Shown: positions 1 through 13,900, numbered from the stretch's first letter. The stretch: DNA of 64,000 nt from Muricea muricata (GCA_963855995.1 OY979717.1:37157497-37221496), one strand, 5' to 3'. The notes: generated from the letters alone by a model not told the origin. Numbers and translations: made by a program.

Positions 1-2944
1 AACTTCCCTTTAAATGTGAATTTTTCCTCGCAATTTCCTTGTGAAATTTATTTCCTTGCATTTTCCTTGCAAGAGCTAGTATTTCCCACTGAGCTTTACT
101 AATATATCTGGAGGAGCGGCTCGGCATGAAAAAGTGTCGCCAAAAACATGGCGGATTTTGGCCTTTGCTGACGCCATATGGTTCCTCAGCCTACAGGTAT
201 TTACCACTGACCAACCGCGATCCCGAGCTTTTAAGAAGACCTTCGCCCCCCTGGTTTTTGCAAAAAACTTTATGGCTTGGTTGTTTTCAGGGAAAAAATC
301 AAAGAAAAAAAAGGGTTTTTTCGCTCGTGGACGCAAGTATTTGTAAAAATAATGTGGAAATGTTCCTTCTAGAAGGTAAGAATCTCGAAACTTTCAATTT
401 TATATCGTTTTACTGGCTAAGTTTGCATTTTGATCCTCAAAGTTTACAGAAATGCGTAAAAAAATTTTTTGTGAAACGCTGATGCAAAGTCTGTTTATTT
501 ATTGGGTATTTCCGTATAAACAGTTCTGTCTTCAGCATCAGAATCTGACTTTTACTTTAATAGAGCTGTTTTTGATGTTATTTATATAAATGGACAACAA
601 GTTTTCCTTGATGAATGCTTATAGGCATGTATCCATGATTTAATGTTTGCCCATTTGCAGTTTGATACTGAAGTTAATTATATCACTTGACAGTGTGGAA
701 CAATCTCTCTGTGCCTGATAAAAACATCTATGCCTCTGTGACCTCTGTTGGCATAGTAATTGTAGATTGAAGTGTAGAGAAACAGACAATTAATTCAGCT
801 TATTTTTGAAATGCAATGTAGTGTCAGTGGTGCATAACATAACATTTTAGGTCATGTCTATAAATCCCATAAAATTTACATTGTGCAGTTTTTTCCCTTT
901 TTTGAGTAATGTGTTGGGTAAGATGCATTATGGATCTCATTTCTTATTTTGCTGTCTAACACCTGATGGTTATTCATCATGGGGAGTGCTGGACACTCAG
1001 TGGTTTTAATTATTAATAGCCTTGCATGTTTCTATACATTAATTGAACACAAACAAGGTAGTAAATTTGTTTTTCATTTTATTGCAGATTTTAATGTGAT
1101 GTACCAAGAACTAGAGCAAAACACTCCCACTCTAACTTATTATGTATTCTAATATGTAGCTACAGTCAACATGGATATTTGTCATATATGTGTAATATTT
1201 TGTGCAGTACAACTGTTTTCTTCAAATGTTGCACTAATAATCTGTTATCACTACCACATCAAAATTGAGAAGAGATCAGAAAAGCCCATTTGGACAACAC
1301 AATGATAGTTATGTCATAGTCATAGTCATAATAGTATACAATGTAGTTTTAGGCATTATTGTAATTTCAGAGAACATCTGCACCACAAATGCAGAGATGG
1401 GAGATTCATGTCATCCTCAACCTTCAGATGATGTAGCATTTTTACCATAGTATCAGCATGATATGATATCCTCATCCCACTCAGGGAGCATACATTGCTC
1501 AAGTGGAGTTAGGATTACTCTTGCTAAATGTGTAGTTGGTGTTTTTCTTCAATGACTCATTAGTTTAAATTACTTAACTTTGAATTTTTTCACTTTAAAT
1601 AATATAACTAAGAATTGTATCACTGTGGATTGGTTTTGTAGTAAACAAAAATACATTTTTTAAAGAGTTGTTCAAAAAAGCCAAAAGCAGTAGAATAATA
1701 AGGAGAAAAGGAGGGGGGTGCACAAGATGGATAATGGAGAGATGAGAGCTTCATTGGGGATTAGGCATCTTAATACTGTACTTTTATTGACAGCAGTCAA
1801 TTCCCCTAATCCATATCATATTATATTTTTGTGTGGAGTATTTATCTCTGTGGAGTATTGGTAGTGAAAAATTATATCTTACCTATTTAAGTAATTAAAC
1901 AAATAATACATCTCAGCAGTATTGTTGCGGAATAGTTCTGAGGTGAACAAGAATGGTAGTCAGATTATATACTGGCTATTTAAACAAGCATAAATATTAA
2001 GCTTAAACATAGGGGGAAATGAGAGAGAAAGCTTGTCTCAAGCAAGCATGCTTGAACTATGCTTGAACTTCGTGAGCAAAATTATACACAATATAATTTG
2101 CAAAAAATACTTTACGAGACGCAAAAACTTGCATGTAAAATGCAAAACATTTTGTGAAATGCACGACTTTTCTACCATCTATAGTAAACTATAAATGTTC
2201 AAGACAGTTAAGAAACAAAAAGCCTTGATTTATGGTCACAAGATGGCATTCAATAAAAACATTAAAGCATGATTGTAAAAAACGGGTAAAAACATAGCCA
2301 TATAACAAATGCTGATGTACAACAAAGCGGCTTTAAAGACAAAAACACTCGTTTCAAAAGCTCGTTGGGAAATTTTACATTTTACCGTATCCTAGTAATT
2401 ACAAAGTACATGCGCCATCAAAATCGCCTACTGACGTTATTCGGGTACGGTAAAGTGTAAAGTACCCGCTCGTTGTTAAAAATAAATTTTACTCAACAAT
2501 TTTAGCTGGAAATATTTTGTTTTTTCCTCGTGAATATAAACTGCAAAATTCTTCGGTTTTATACCAATCCAATTGTCCCTTGAAATGTTGTTTTTGCCAA
2601 TATATTTCGAGGTTTTTTGTCCTTTCCTGGCCGAGATAACTTGTAAAACTTGCAAATATGTTTTTCAAAAGTTCGTGAAGCGTCCAGCAAACATGAAAAA
2701 AGCTTTTAAAACCCCCAAAATTTACAGCGAAAACTAAAAGACAAAACAAAATTTTGCAAAAAAATAAAAGGGGGGTGTGAAAGATGAGCCTGCTTTACAA
2801 TTGAGCCCAATCAGTGGCAAATACCTTTAGGCTGAGGAACCATATGGCGTTGATCTGGCGTCAGCAGAGGCCGAAATCCGCCATGTTTTTGGCGACACTG
2901 CGATTACTGAAGCAAGTATAGGAGCCGCTCCTCCAGATATAATA

Positions 2945-4681
2945 GGGAGCTTTAGATTTGATTACGGCTACAGTGAACTCTAATACAACTGGAACGATAA
3001 CTTGGCCGCCATCTTTGAAGCCAAATTGAAGGCCGCCATGTACGTCACGCCGCGAAAATATGACCTATTTTCAAAAGCTCTTTTCGACCCTTTAACTTCG
3101 TGTTTTAGAGCCAGTTAGGTGCTAAATATTTTCTAGATAGATTGAAATTTCATGTACCTCAACTTTCTAGGACGTCCAGTAAGGTTTTAAAATATTTTTT
3201 GGCTGCTAAAAATGAAAAACAGTTCCGGCGAAAACTTTGTCACGAAATATCTTTTTTAAAAAAATGTTACCTCTCGAGTTTTAACAGTTAGATGGAAGAG
3301 GCTACCAAGAACTATCCGTAACCGAAGTTTAAAGCTTTAAAACTAATGCTATCTGACGAAAAATGTAAGTTTTATACATATTTTTGAATTAACCATACAA
3401 ATACACCACTTCGAAAACCTCAATTTACTCACGTATTAGAAGGGCTACAGCAAAGACTAAAAGCTCAAAATAGACAACGATACCTGGACTTTAGCACAAG
3501 AGACGTTTTGGAAGTGTTGAAATGTTTTAAAGCAATATATTTTTCAATTGAAGAGCGTCGTTTGCCTCGTAGTTTGCTTCGGCACGTTGAAACTTTCGTC
3601 ATTTTCCAGAGTAAAAAAGTGATAGCCCTCAATTTTTGCCGTAACAAAGTGTAGAACAGTCAGGACTATCCAGAAAACCAGGGTCGAATCTTTAAAATTG
3701 AAGTCTTGTGATGAAAATTCTCATTTTTCAAGCATATTTTCGCTCAAAAACAAACTTTTCACTCCTCGTAACTTTCCCCAGTCCTTTCGAACAAGCCATT
3801 TTCCCAGCGCGGTTCCCGCCAAGTTCCCGCCTTTTGCTTCAAATTTGGCTTCATCCAATCATAGGACGAAAACATAGGAGTTATCGTTCCAGTTGTATTA
3901 GAGTTCACTGTACGGCTACGGCTACGACTACGAGATTTGATGGCGTGCGCAGAAGTCGTAGTCGTTCTCGTTTCTGTTCGAACTATATTTAGAAGAAAAA
4001 CAGGCAACGAGAAATGAAGTTTCCGTAAATTAATTTTTATTTAGTCCATAAGGCTCTCTCTAGCTCTTTATGCAAAGAACAGTGCACGAACTAAGTGCAA
4101 GTAAGTGTAGAACAAAAAAACAAACAAGTAAGTGTTGAATAAAAAAAACAAACCAGATAATATTAATAACGAGGTTGCAACTACAATTATATTTCAAAGT
4201 TTTAGGACTACTAGGACTATATATTCAAGAATATATCGTTAAGAACATAAAAAATCACAGATATATATATGACACATAAGTACAAAAATTGCTAGCTAGA
4301 ATTTCGCGGTGTAGTTCGCTTATGTTTGTTTATGGTTTGTTCATATATCCTTGATAGCTAGTTAAGCAACAAAGTGCACCTCAAAATTTCCCGTTATAAT
4401 TACGCTACTGCTTGAAAAAAGACTTCGCATAAACGCTAAGAATATGTCAAATATTTCTACCGATAATTTTCGAAGAAAAGCAAACGTAAACTAACTTTCA
4501 ATAGTATTTAAAAAGTCGTAGTGAGGACTACGAGATTTCGGCAAAATGTCGTACTCAGATGAGCGACGGCTACGACTTTTTCTCGTTAGTACGAGATGGC
4601 GTCAGCATATGGCGTGCGCTTGGCGCAAAAATGACGAATCTCGTAGTCGTTGCCGTAGCCGTAGTCAAATCTAAAGCTCCC
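2945..4681. mobile_element. Element B inserted in the right arm of element A
   Basis: Inverted ends GGGAGCTTTAGATTTG (2945 on) and CAAATCTAAAGCTCCC (ending 4681), continuing inward as a GACTACGGCTACGG-type repeat for about 50 bases. TAATA flanks both sides (2940-2944 and 4682-4686). Removing B plus one TAATA rejoins the right arm of element A with one mismatch to its left arm. Interior rich in CGTAGTCG/CTACGACT motifs. No protein frame is seen. Confidence 0.75.
2971..3910. mobile_element. Tc1/mariner-like MITE (C) nested in element B
   Basis: Thirty-two-base inverted ends, CAGTGAACTCTAATACAACT at 2971 and its complement ending 3910, flanked by TA on both sides (2969-2970, 3911-3912). It splits the left end of element B. 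TA target plus CAGTG ends is the Tc1/mariner pattern. No transposase frame. Confidence 0.75.
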
Positions 4682-4699
4682 TAATAGTAAAGCTCAGTG

Positions 4700-4897
4700 C
4701 GGCAAACGAAGTATATTCTGAAACTGATCTTTGTATATTGAATGGAGTGTTAAAGTGGCGTGTAAAATTGGCGTCAAACCGGAAGTCTGATGCGTTTCCT
4801 GCACTGGTAGGGATATATTTAATAGACTGAATTCGCTTGTGAAGAAAGGGTGAAATATTAGTAAATTTTGGCCCTCAATTCGCCGTTGGGAACGGCA
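4700..4897 (+). promoter_or_regulatory. Presumed MYO10 promoter and 5' UTR
   Basis: Short non-repetitive gap between the end of a transposable element (4699) and the start codon. It holds an ETS-type site CCGGAAGT at 4779-4786 and an AT-rich gatatatttaatag stretch around 4811-4824. Transcription start and any upstream non-coding exon cannot be placed from sequence alone. Confidence 0.4.
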
Positions 4898-4918
4898 ATG
4901 GAATCTTTCTTTGAACAG
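4898..4918 (+). CDS. MYO10: MYO10 exon 1 (start codon)
   Basis: Encodes residues 1-7, MESFFEQ, matching the short acidic/aromatic start of myosin-X. The ATG has G at -3 and +4. The exon ends CAG and is followed by a GT donor at 4919; the next exon continues in phase 0. This start is chosen because exon 2 continues the N-terminal domain without a gap and no upstream in-frame alternative is needed. Confidence 0.85.
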
Positions 4919-7900
4919 GTGTGATTTATTGAGAACAATTTTCAGTAACTTATAGCATTTGAAGTAACATTTGTCTGGCCGCTAGCAATGATTCGGTATC
5001 GTTTGCTCAACTCAACCTAGACCCTATATAAAATCTTTTCTCCGGCCTATTCTAAAATAGCTTTATTACTTTTGTCCGATCATTTAGGGGAACCGAGTAT
5101 GGATTTTAGACAACAAGGAATGGTTCCCCTCAGTAGTGGAAATAGTTCAAGACGGCAAAGTGACATTTCGAACCGAATATGGCAAGGTGTGTATATAAAA
5201 TGTATATACGACTGTGTAGTATTTTAAGTGTCAATTAGAACGCAAGTGTCATTTTACATTTCAGCTCTCATGCTATCATTGTTATGGGGATAAAACGTGC
5301 TTGCTCATATTTGTACCTCCTACTTAACGTGCTATATAATTTCTTGGGCCCCGAACGAATTTTTTCTTTTTGCGTGTGGAGCAAAAGAATTAAATAAAAC
5401 GATATGCCTGATCGTGTCGGAAGAGCCCTTAACAGGTGGTGGCCTTTTGTGTTTACGTTTTGAAATTGTATTTGCACGTTTTGTTTTCACAATGAGCACG
5501 TTGACTGAAGGGAATGCACTTCCGCGTATTAAATAAAGCAAGTTCATTATTGGCCTCTCGTAGTATTGCTGGGCTTTCCTTGAGCAGTTTGAGGTAGTGA
5601 CATCATGTAGAGTATAACTGGAATTTTATTTTAGAGAAAATGGGTTATTATCGTGAAGGTGTCACTAGAGCTGTGTCCATTCACGGACATATTGACATTT
5701 TCAAAATTTACATCAGGAAATATTTGGGAGTGGTTAGGCAAATAACTAAATAACTAAATACACATGCTCTGAGCTTTCATTGATACTGATTTTCATGCCA
5801 GAATATTAAGATGATATTACATAGAATTGTCTTTGTAGGTAGAGTAAAAAAAAAATAAAGATTCAGGGCAATTGAATAGCAAAGTACTTGCAGCAGACAT
5901 GTTAGGCATATAAATGTTTTACCTTTAGTATGTACTGTTTAGACTTGCACCTTTTTTGCCTCAGCACTGCCCAAAGACATTTAGGGTCCCACAAGGGGGG
6001 AACTTTTGGTCTTGAGAGCCTCAAAGCTTATTTATGAACTGGTGCACAGAAAATATTAAATGTTAACTGGCCTCCTCCTGAGAACTTTTAAAATTAATTT
6101 ATAGAAATCTAGGAATTTATTTCATTTGGCCCAACGTTGGTTTTGCTGTCTCTGGGACTCCAGCAAAATTGCAAAATTTTCTCAGAAAAATAAAGAGTCC
6201 TTCCCCTAACAGACTATGTCATAATTTATGATAAGGACAGAAGGTCTTGAAAGCTGTCATGGTGTGATAACATTGAAGTGCCATTCAGAATTTTGCCAAT
6301 GTCATACAAACTTATTATTTTGTAGTAAAGTGTGAGGTTAGTACTGTGTACTCACTTACTAAGTTACTCACAAACTCTTTCTTCATCATTAGGTTTTATG
6401 CGTGCCCTGTGGTTGTGTTTGTACTTTTAATACCTGTGCTGTCTTATCTTGAACACTGTGTCCCAGGCTGATTTTAAATTTGCTCATATGCTCAAGTACC
6501 GTGCAAGATAAAAATCTTATAATGAGCATGACTTTGAGTGGGACTTTAGAAATTGTTATAATGTGGTCCTGCTGTGTAAATTAGTATCATTATATATTCA
6601 TTATAGTAGAAATTGGTTGTTTTCATAGTCAGTGAACTACTTTGACTGCAAATGCAAATTCAGCTGATCACAACATTTGTTGAGAATTGAGTCTACATTT
6701 TCTTTTTGAGAAAAATAACGCTTGTGCGTGACATTAGCAAAATCCCAAATGTCCTCGTAAAACTCCAAGTCTCCTACAACAACAACAAAGTGTTTTTCCA
6801 CTCTTCTTAACAAGAGGTTTTGTTACAATTCCATTGAAAATATTACCCTAGGTAGCCCAATAATTGTTGGTAAATATATTTTTTGTTCAGTAAATATGGG
6901 TATTTATTTGGAATTTATATATATTTGTGTAATGATTATTACTCATTGCTCAATTGTAAAGTCTACAATTGTATTGATTATGCATGGTCGCAGCTTGTGA
7001 TGTGTCATGTTTACATCATCTACATAATTATATTTTTCTAAGGTTGGCAAGTGAATACCTAAACTGTGCGCCTAGTCCCGAAGAAATACCAGTCTTAGGA
7101 AAATATATGCACAGTGCAATCAACACTGTTCTAGACTGAGTAATAATCATTAGACAATTAGCATACAGGTACATCTTCAAAAAGCATAAACTGTGAACTA
7201 TGAGCCTGCAAGGGATGATGCATTATTGTTTATTTAGGCCCTTATTTCAACAAATTTACCTTTGTAGCAAGTAAATTTGATTCATTACTAAAATAGTGCA
7301 ATGAATGAACGAGGAAAGTTTTTTGGTATTCTATCAAAATGCATGTATTCTAACCTCGGTGTGGTCACCACTTGCTTCAGAGCCTCAACTATCGGTATCT
7401 CAAGACTAGTCTCAGGTGATGCATGTAACTGTTGGGGTACTGTAGGTGGTAATTTAAATGTGCTTGTACCTACGGAAAATGATAGGCGTCACTGACAGCA
7501 CATATTCGCTGAAGATACTATTGGTTCAAAACTTGGGAGGGTTGCAGAAAAACTTTTAACAGAACTGGATACCACGATTTGTTCCTCTGTAGGTCAGGGA
7601 TGCATTCTTTGGTGTTCTGGGATTAGATTGCTAAATCTAAATCCAGTGACCTCCTTAAGCTTGGTGTTAATTGCAAGCCTTTGGTGCTCACTTCACGCTC
7701 TATGCAATGACGCAGACAAACTCATCCGTTCCCCTTGCTGAACAGGTGCATTGTTCAGTTGTTCATGCATTTCTTTCTCACTTCTTAGATCTAAATCGTC
7801 TAACTCCCGCTCCCTCTCTTTTTTGAAAACTTGTTCACGAACATTAACACTGGCCATAGCTTCCTCTTTCTGCATTTGAGCCTCCAACAACTCACTTTCG

Positions 7901-10900
7901 TTTTGTTAATCCACTACCATTTGCAATCAACCGTTAACCGTGACCAATCAAACGCTTTGTTTCACGTTTATTTCCGTTGACGTTTGGGCGCGTAAACGTC
8001 ATGTTTTGTAATAACAATTGTAGACGTTTGCTCACCCAAATAGTTGAAGTTTACACTAGGATATTGCGATTTACAAGATAATTCGATTTAGTAGTACAGG
8101 TGTATGATAAAAACTTTTAACAAGGATAATCTTGAACATGTAGGTACACTTCTTACTGACACAATCGAGCAAGACAGATGATCCTTATTTATACTTCGAT
8201 TCATATTTTAATATCGCAGTCAAATTCGATCTTCCTTCGTATCTGCTCCTCGTACCGGTACACGCTATACACAATATCACATTTTGTATTTTCTCTTCAC
8301 CGTCTACAGCATCTAATAATTTCTCAATTCTCATGCGTACATGTACTTACAAAAGTGTCCATACTTGGCTGCCCCGGCACAAATGTCCTCCACTATTAAA
8401 AAGGCAAACGGTAGCTACAAGCCTACTACATGTGCACTAAATAATTTTTTTCTACTGTAGATAAAATAGTTTGTTGCTTCAAAGATACTGTAAGCCCTAT
8501 TTAGGACAACAAAAAAGATCTATTCATATTAGCGCCATATGTGTATATTTTTCAACAAATACAGCAACAACAGTCAGTCAACAGTATTTGTTTTTAAATA
8601 TCATTAGGCATGCTATTCTTACCTTATAAATAAACAGCCGAGTTCGGGACAGGACGACTTTCAGTGATTTTGATTTTATTCTCAGAGTATAACCAAGGAT
8701 CAAAGTTCACTGTCTCGAGAAAATGCATCCGCCATGCACAACAGCAGTCTGCAAGGTGTGGAGGACATGGCTCACTTGGAAGACCTTCACGAGGCTGGGA
8801 TATTACATAATCTTCATGTCAGATACAAGAAGGACCAGATATATGTGAGAATACCATACCTGATGAATTTTTTATCGGCTACAGGGTGTCCCAAAAAAAA
8901 CTGGAACCATTAAGAAAATTATTATGTAATATACTTTTGCCAAATTCCATATTACTTTGAATGGAATACTGTATAAGTATGCATGTAATTATAGGTTAAT
9001 AGTTCCGGGTTTTTTGAATTAGGACACCCTGTATAGTGGTATTTTTAGAGTTATGGTGTGGCCAAACTAGGTAACGTTCTTGCTAAAACTATATTTTACT
9101 CCTTGGAAAGAAAAAATGTTTTAAAACAAACTCACAAGCTTTTTTGTTACGGAAACAATGTTTCATTGTTTGCCCTGTGTCGAATGTGTGGGATGTTTCC
9201 AGCACGAGAAACATTGACTTCCCGATTAAGCATGCGCAAAACTGCAAGTCGGCAACAAACAAAGCGTGCGAGCCAATTTTGCTCACAAAAATGTTTCCTA
9301 CCTTTAATTTGCCCACATTGTATGGGGAACATGGAGAAACATTGGGAAGAGACAATGTTTCCGCAACAGTTTTTCCTATTTCGGCCAAGGCTTTGCTAAG
9401 TGTTTTACAGTATACAGTACAGTTCTGATGAAACCTGACATCGCGCATCGAGCGCGTAACGCGTCCACGCGAGTATCGAGCGAGCGTCGAGTGTCGAGTG
9501 TTACGAGCAAGATCACTCGAAACTATCGAGTGCTTCGAGCATCGCGCGGTTATAACACGATTAGATGTCTGCATTAATTTTGTTGACATTACTCACCGTG
9601 AAGACCATTTTCCATTCCACTGTTGTCAGCTCGACTTATATTAGTATCTAGATTTATAACCTGCTGCATTCTAGTTTTGTGAAATCACGTAATATGAAGT
9701 TCTTGCGACATGATCAATTCACCCTGGACAAATTCACCTGGTGTTAAAAATGAGTTGGCGTTAAAACACTTGAGTCTGTAGCTGACGTGCTGCTCCCAAC
9801 GTACACAAGCAGACGAGAGTTTTTCCTATGTGTTTGTTTCCAGTGAGATTTTTCTTTTGATCTTTAACCCATAAGTGCATGGCAAACCCAGTCCTAATCA
9901 GTGTTGTTTCACTATCAGAGTCTTAAGAGACCGTTTGCCATGATTTCCCGTGCATCACTAACAAAGGGTAAAACAACGGTTTTTAGGGCGACTTTGCGAC
10001 GAGCTTGAGGCATTTACTTCTGCTTTGCCGCGGTGGATATCCGTGCGCTCAGAGGTTTGGCCTGCACTAGGTGGCGTGGCGTGCGGCAGCTTGTGATGAG
10101 ACTTTTCACAAACTAGCTGCATTGGCAGCGCGCTTATACCATCGTTGCCAACACCGAAAACAGCCCCCCCCCCTTTTGATTGAACTAGGCCCCACCGTTG
10201 ATTAAAATCGGCAGCTAAAAATACTGGGCAACCCCCCTCTTTATGCTGTATCGCACAAAGCACATTTTCCAGCTTGTGTTTTTGCAAACCAGCTGTACGC
10301 ATAGGGGCATGGTACGCAACGCATGCTTATAATCTGGCTTATCTAAGGAAAATAATGCTGCTTTTAGGACATCTGCAAATCACTCAAATCCCTCGCGATC
10401 CTTTTCCTTAATATTTTGCCAGTCGGTGATGCGGTGCAAATGCTCGTCTACAACTTCACTGGGGTCCCCACACCTGTGACTAAGTAACTTAACTGCCTTC
10501 TGGTAGTACACAGGCTTCCCGGTAAGACAAGCACTGACTTCTCTCACTTTAGTGTTGACAGTGTTATTTAAATTGGCCAGTTTAATTGCATCAATCAGAG
10601 ACTTATTACAGTCCACAAGTGAACTAATTATGCCCCAGAAGTATGACCATTTGCTTGCACTCCTGTGACAACATGTACACTTGATTTCCGGTTTAAATTA
10701 ATTAAGTTGATATCACGTGACGTTATGGCGTGATCTTTTGGACTTTGAGTTATGGGACGAGGAGAAATTTGATCGGAGTTATATTCTGAGAATTTTGTAT
10801 TATGAAATAAAAACCATTTTATACTAGAAACGGAAACTTGAGACATGGTGTCAGGAGTGGGATTCCAAACTGCGCGATTCATAATATGGGAAATTACCGT

Positions 10901-13900
10901 TTTACTATTATTGTCTCGTAGCAAACAAACTTCCAGATTGTTCGAATAATAGTCTACGCATACTAGGTAGTTCTTGCCTTTGAAGTAAAATAAATCCATG
11001 CTAACTTTATGCCATTGTTCCGAGGGGGCTTTGTGGTTTATCAGGGGCTGACGTTAAAGAGACGACCGGTTTTCGATACATGCGCTGCAATTTGATACCA
11101 ATTCAGTTAGCTCCGCGTTTATTCCAGGCCAGTAGTGCAGAACATAATTTGTCGGGCACGCGCCCTGCATCTCTCGATCCCTGGGTGTCCGTGGTGTAAC
11201 TTGGTTTTCATTTCTGGACGAAAAGTAATATAGTAAATGGTATCACGAGGCGTTCTCCTTTGAAGATCAAATTTTCAATGATAGTTAATTCTGATTTGAA
11301 TTGAAAGTGAAGCCCTACTTCCAGCGGAATTTCTTTCTTGTTGTCTGGCCATCCATTCAAATAAACTCTTTAACCTCTTTTAACACACCATCTGTTGCGG
11401 TGAAAGTACGTATTTCTTGCAACTAGTTTTTAGAAACTTGCAGGTTGCTCATCAGAAGATGAACTTGATAGTCGAGCATTGAGCTTGACGTATATTTTAG
11501 GCTTGCTCGTGACAAGGCGTCAGCTGTTGGAATGTTCGTTCCAGGTGTGAATTGTAACTCAATGTCGTATTTTTGCAGGTGCAATAACATGCGCTGGATA
11601 CGTGCTGGTGCTTTATTAATGATGCTTTGTGGGTTGATGTGTCCCACACACTTAATCTTTTTAACTCCAAAAACGCATTTGACGCGATTGAGCTTCAAAC
11701 CGCATGACTTTATTCTATCAAGGACTAGTTTTAATCTATTATCATGCTGTTCCTTTCCATCTCTCCATATTATTATATCATCTTGTATGTGTGCTGCTCC
11801 TTCTAAACCATTTAGAAGTTCTGAAATCCGTTTGCTAAATATTTCACTGACACAATGCACGCAAAAGGGCAGTCGTTTGAACTTGTATCGCCCAAACGGT
11901 GTGTTGAATGCAAGCAGATCAAATGAGCGCTCATCTAATTTCATCTGCCAGTAACTGGCACTGACATTTAATTTGCTAAAAAGTTTGGCGCCAGCCATTC
12001 GTCATGTTATTTATTTACTGGTTGGCATTTGGGAAAATTCACGTTTAATTGTTCGGTTTAAATCCGTGGGATCTAATCAACAACCACTATACTATTTACC
12101 CAATCTGTGGGTTTCTCAACTTTTTCAATGATCCCCAACGATGTCATTCGATCTAATTCAGAATTAAGTTTGACAACACATTTTCCACATTGCCGTTTAT
12201 AAGCTGGATATGATCTGCCTTGAAAATGCTCTTCTCCATAATATGTACAGTTTTTGATCATTGCTCTTGGTCGCGTTTCATTAGTACTTCCTTGTGCACT
12301 TTTGTTGACCGCATCAACCAGTGATTCAGACGTTTTAGTATCTCCTTTCATTTCCTTCGATTGCAGTTTTACTTCCTCAGCGGCCCGACAATTTTTTTAA
12401 TAGCTTGCTCTAGCGACGAGTCCGGTTCCCTTAGCAATCGTTCTTGCACTTCTTTGTCATGCACTCCAATTACAATTTTATCTCGAATTAAACTCGATTT
12501 GAGGTCGCCAAAACTACAATGCTCTGCCCGAGATTTAAGCTCTGTTACGTATTCATCTGTTGATTGCTCATCCCTTTGGTTATACGAAAAATTCGATGTC
12601 TCATGTATGTTATATTTTTCTTCAGGGACATGTATGAATCAAATTTTTCGAGCACTTTATCAAGCTTCATTTCATCGCCCTCAGACTCAAATGTAAACGT
12701 GTTATATATATCTCTTGCTCGCTCACCTACTGCCGTTAACAATCGGGATATTTTCACTTCGTCGCTTAATTTTTCATCTGACTCGGTCGTGCCCGTGGCT
12801 TATTTAGAAACCGTAGACGGTCGGTAGCATCTTTAATGGTCGGTAGCATCATTGATCTCGTTCCCAGATTCCTCTCGTCTCGATTAGACGAAGTTTTATT
12901 ATAAATTGGAAATTGTTGTGACGGTTTTCAGCTAGCTCGTTGTTAACTCAGTCGTTTAGGCGTATGATGTCTAATAGAATAGGCAGAAGTTCGAATTCCA
13001 CCCGAGGCTTTTTTATTTTTAAAGTTCGTCAAACTTTTTTTCTTATATTATTTCCCTTTTATACGATTTTTGTAAGGGTTAGGTTTAGGGTTTGGGTCAG
13101 GGATTGGATTATTTAAAATTTTAAAAAGAAGGATCTATTAGTTTTATCAGACATATAGGCTTGAGATCGAGATCAATGATGCTACCGACCATTAAAAATG
13201 CTACCGACCGTCTACGGTTTCTAAATTTGCGTCGCCGTGAGATAAAACTTGAATTCTCGTTTCTATTTTCTCCAATTTTCGCTCAAATTACCCGTAAATT
13301 TCAATTCTTTCAGTGGTGCAAACTTTCCAACCATCACTTTATGATTATTATTATGATACTACACTCCTGACACCATCGAATACTGGAATATTTACCCCTG
13401 TAAGACTACTAGGATGACTGTGTTCTTTGCCTCCTGCGGGGGTTTCACTTGCTCCTTGAGACGACTGTTCCTCAGTATTTATAGAGGAACTTTGGAGTTA
13501 ATAATTCCGTGTTCTCATAGACATCTTAATCCAAGCCCAAACCCTAATCCTAACCAGCGTTTTATTTGTCATGTTTTTGATTAGATTTAGGGCTTGGATT
13601 AAAAATTAATTTCGTGTACTGAGAACACGGAATTAGTGCCACTTTTGGGCTCTGTTTGGCTCGATTCTATCAAATAATCAGCTACTTCGCCTAAGGCTTG
13701 ATTATAATTCAAATTATAATTTACGCAACAACTGTACCGACTTTGTGCTAAAGAAACCAAAAACTAATTTTATGAAGAAAAACATTAGTTTACTTATTCT
13801 CCCGCTTCAGTTTGAAACAAATTACCAAAAAGTGCAAAAACAAAAGGAATCGGCCGATTGGTGAAGTAAAATTCAAGTCTTGACCGTCAATGAGCTCTTA

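Larger units (their letters stand above)
87..4699. mobile_element. Outer non-autonomous DNA element (A) with ~118-bp inverted ends, interrupted
   Basis: The left end (about 87-205, starting CACTGAGCTTTACTAATATA) returns inverted at 2818-2944 and is completed at 4682-4699 (ending GCTCAGTG). Shared internal landmarks are CATGGCGGA and GCCATATGGTTCCTCAGCC. The right arm is split by element B at 2945-4681. Without B the element is about 2.9 kb. No transposase frame is visible. Ends starting CACTG recall EnSpm/CACTA or hAT families, but no clear target duplication is seen, so the superfamily is not assigned. Confidence 0.75.

Noticed and set aside
126-482. 118-codon plus-strand frame near the left edge
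   Set aside because: It runs through the inverted end of element A, has a competing frame on the opposite strand and carries no known motif.
9089-9589. 166-codon minus-strand open frame
   Set aside because: It overlaps an inverted-repeat element and a CGAG-rich patch, has overlapping frames on the other strand and no recognisable motif.
13070-13100. Telomere-like TTAGGTTTAGGGTTTGGG
   Set aside because: Only a few imperfect units inside a MITE, not a telomeric array.
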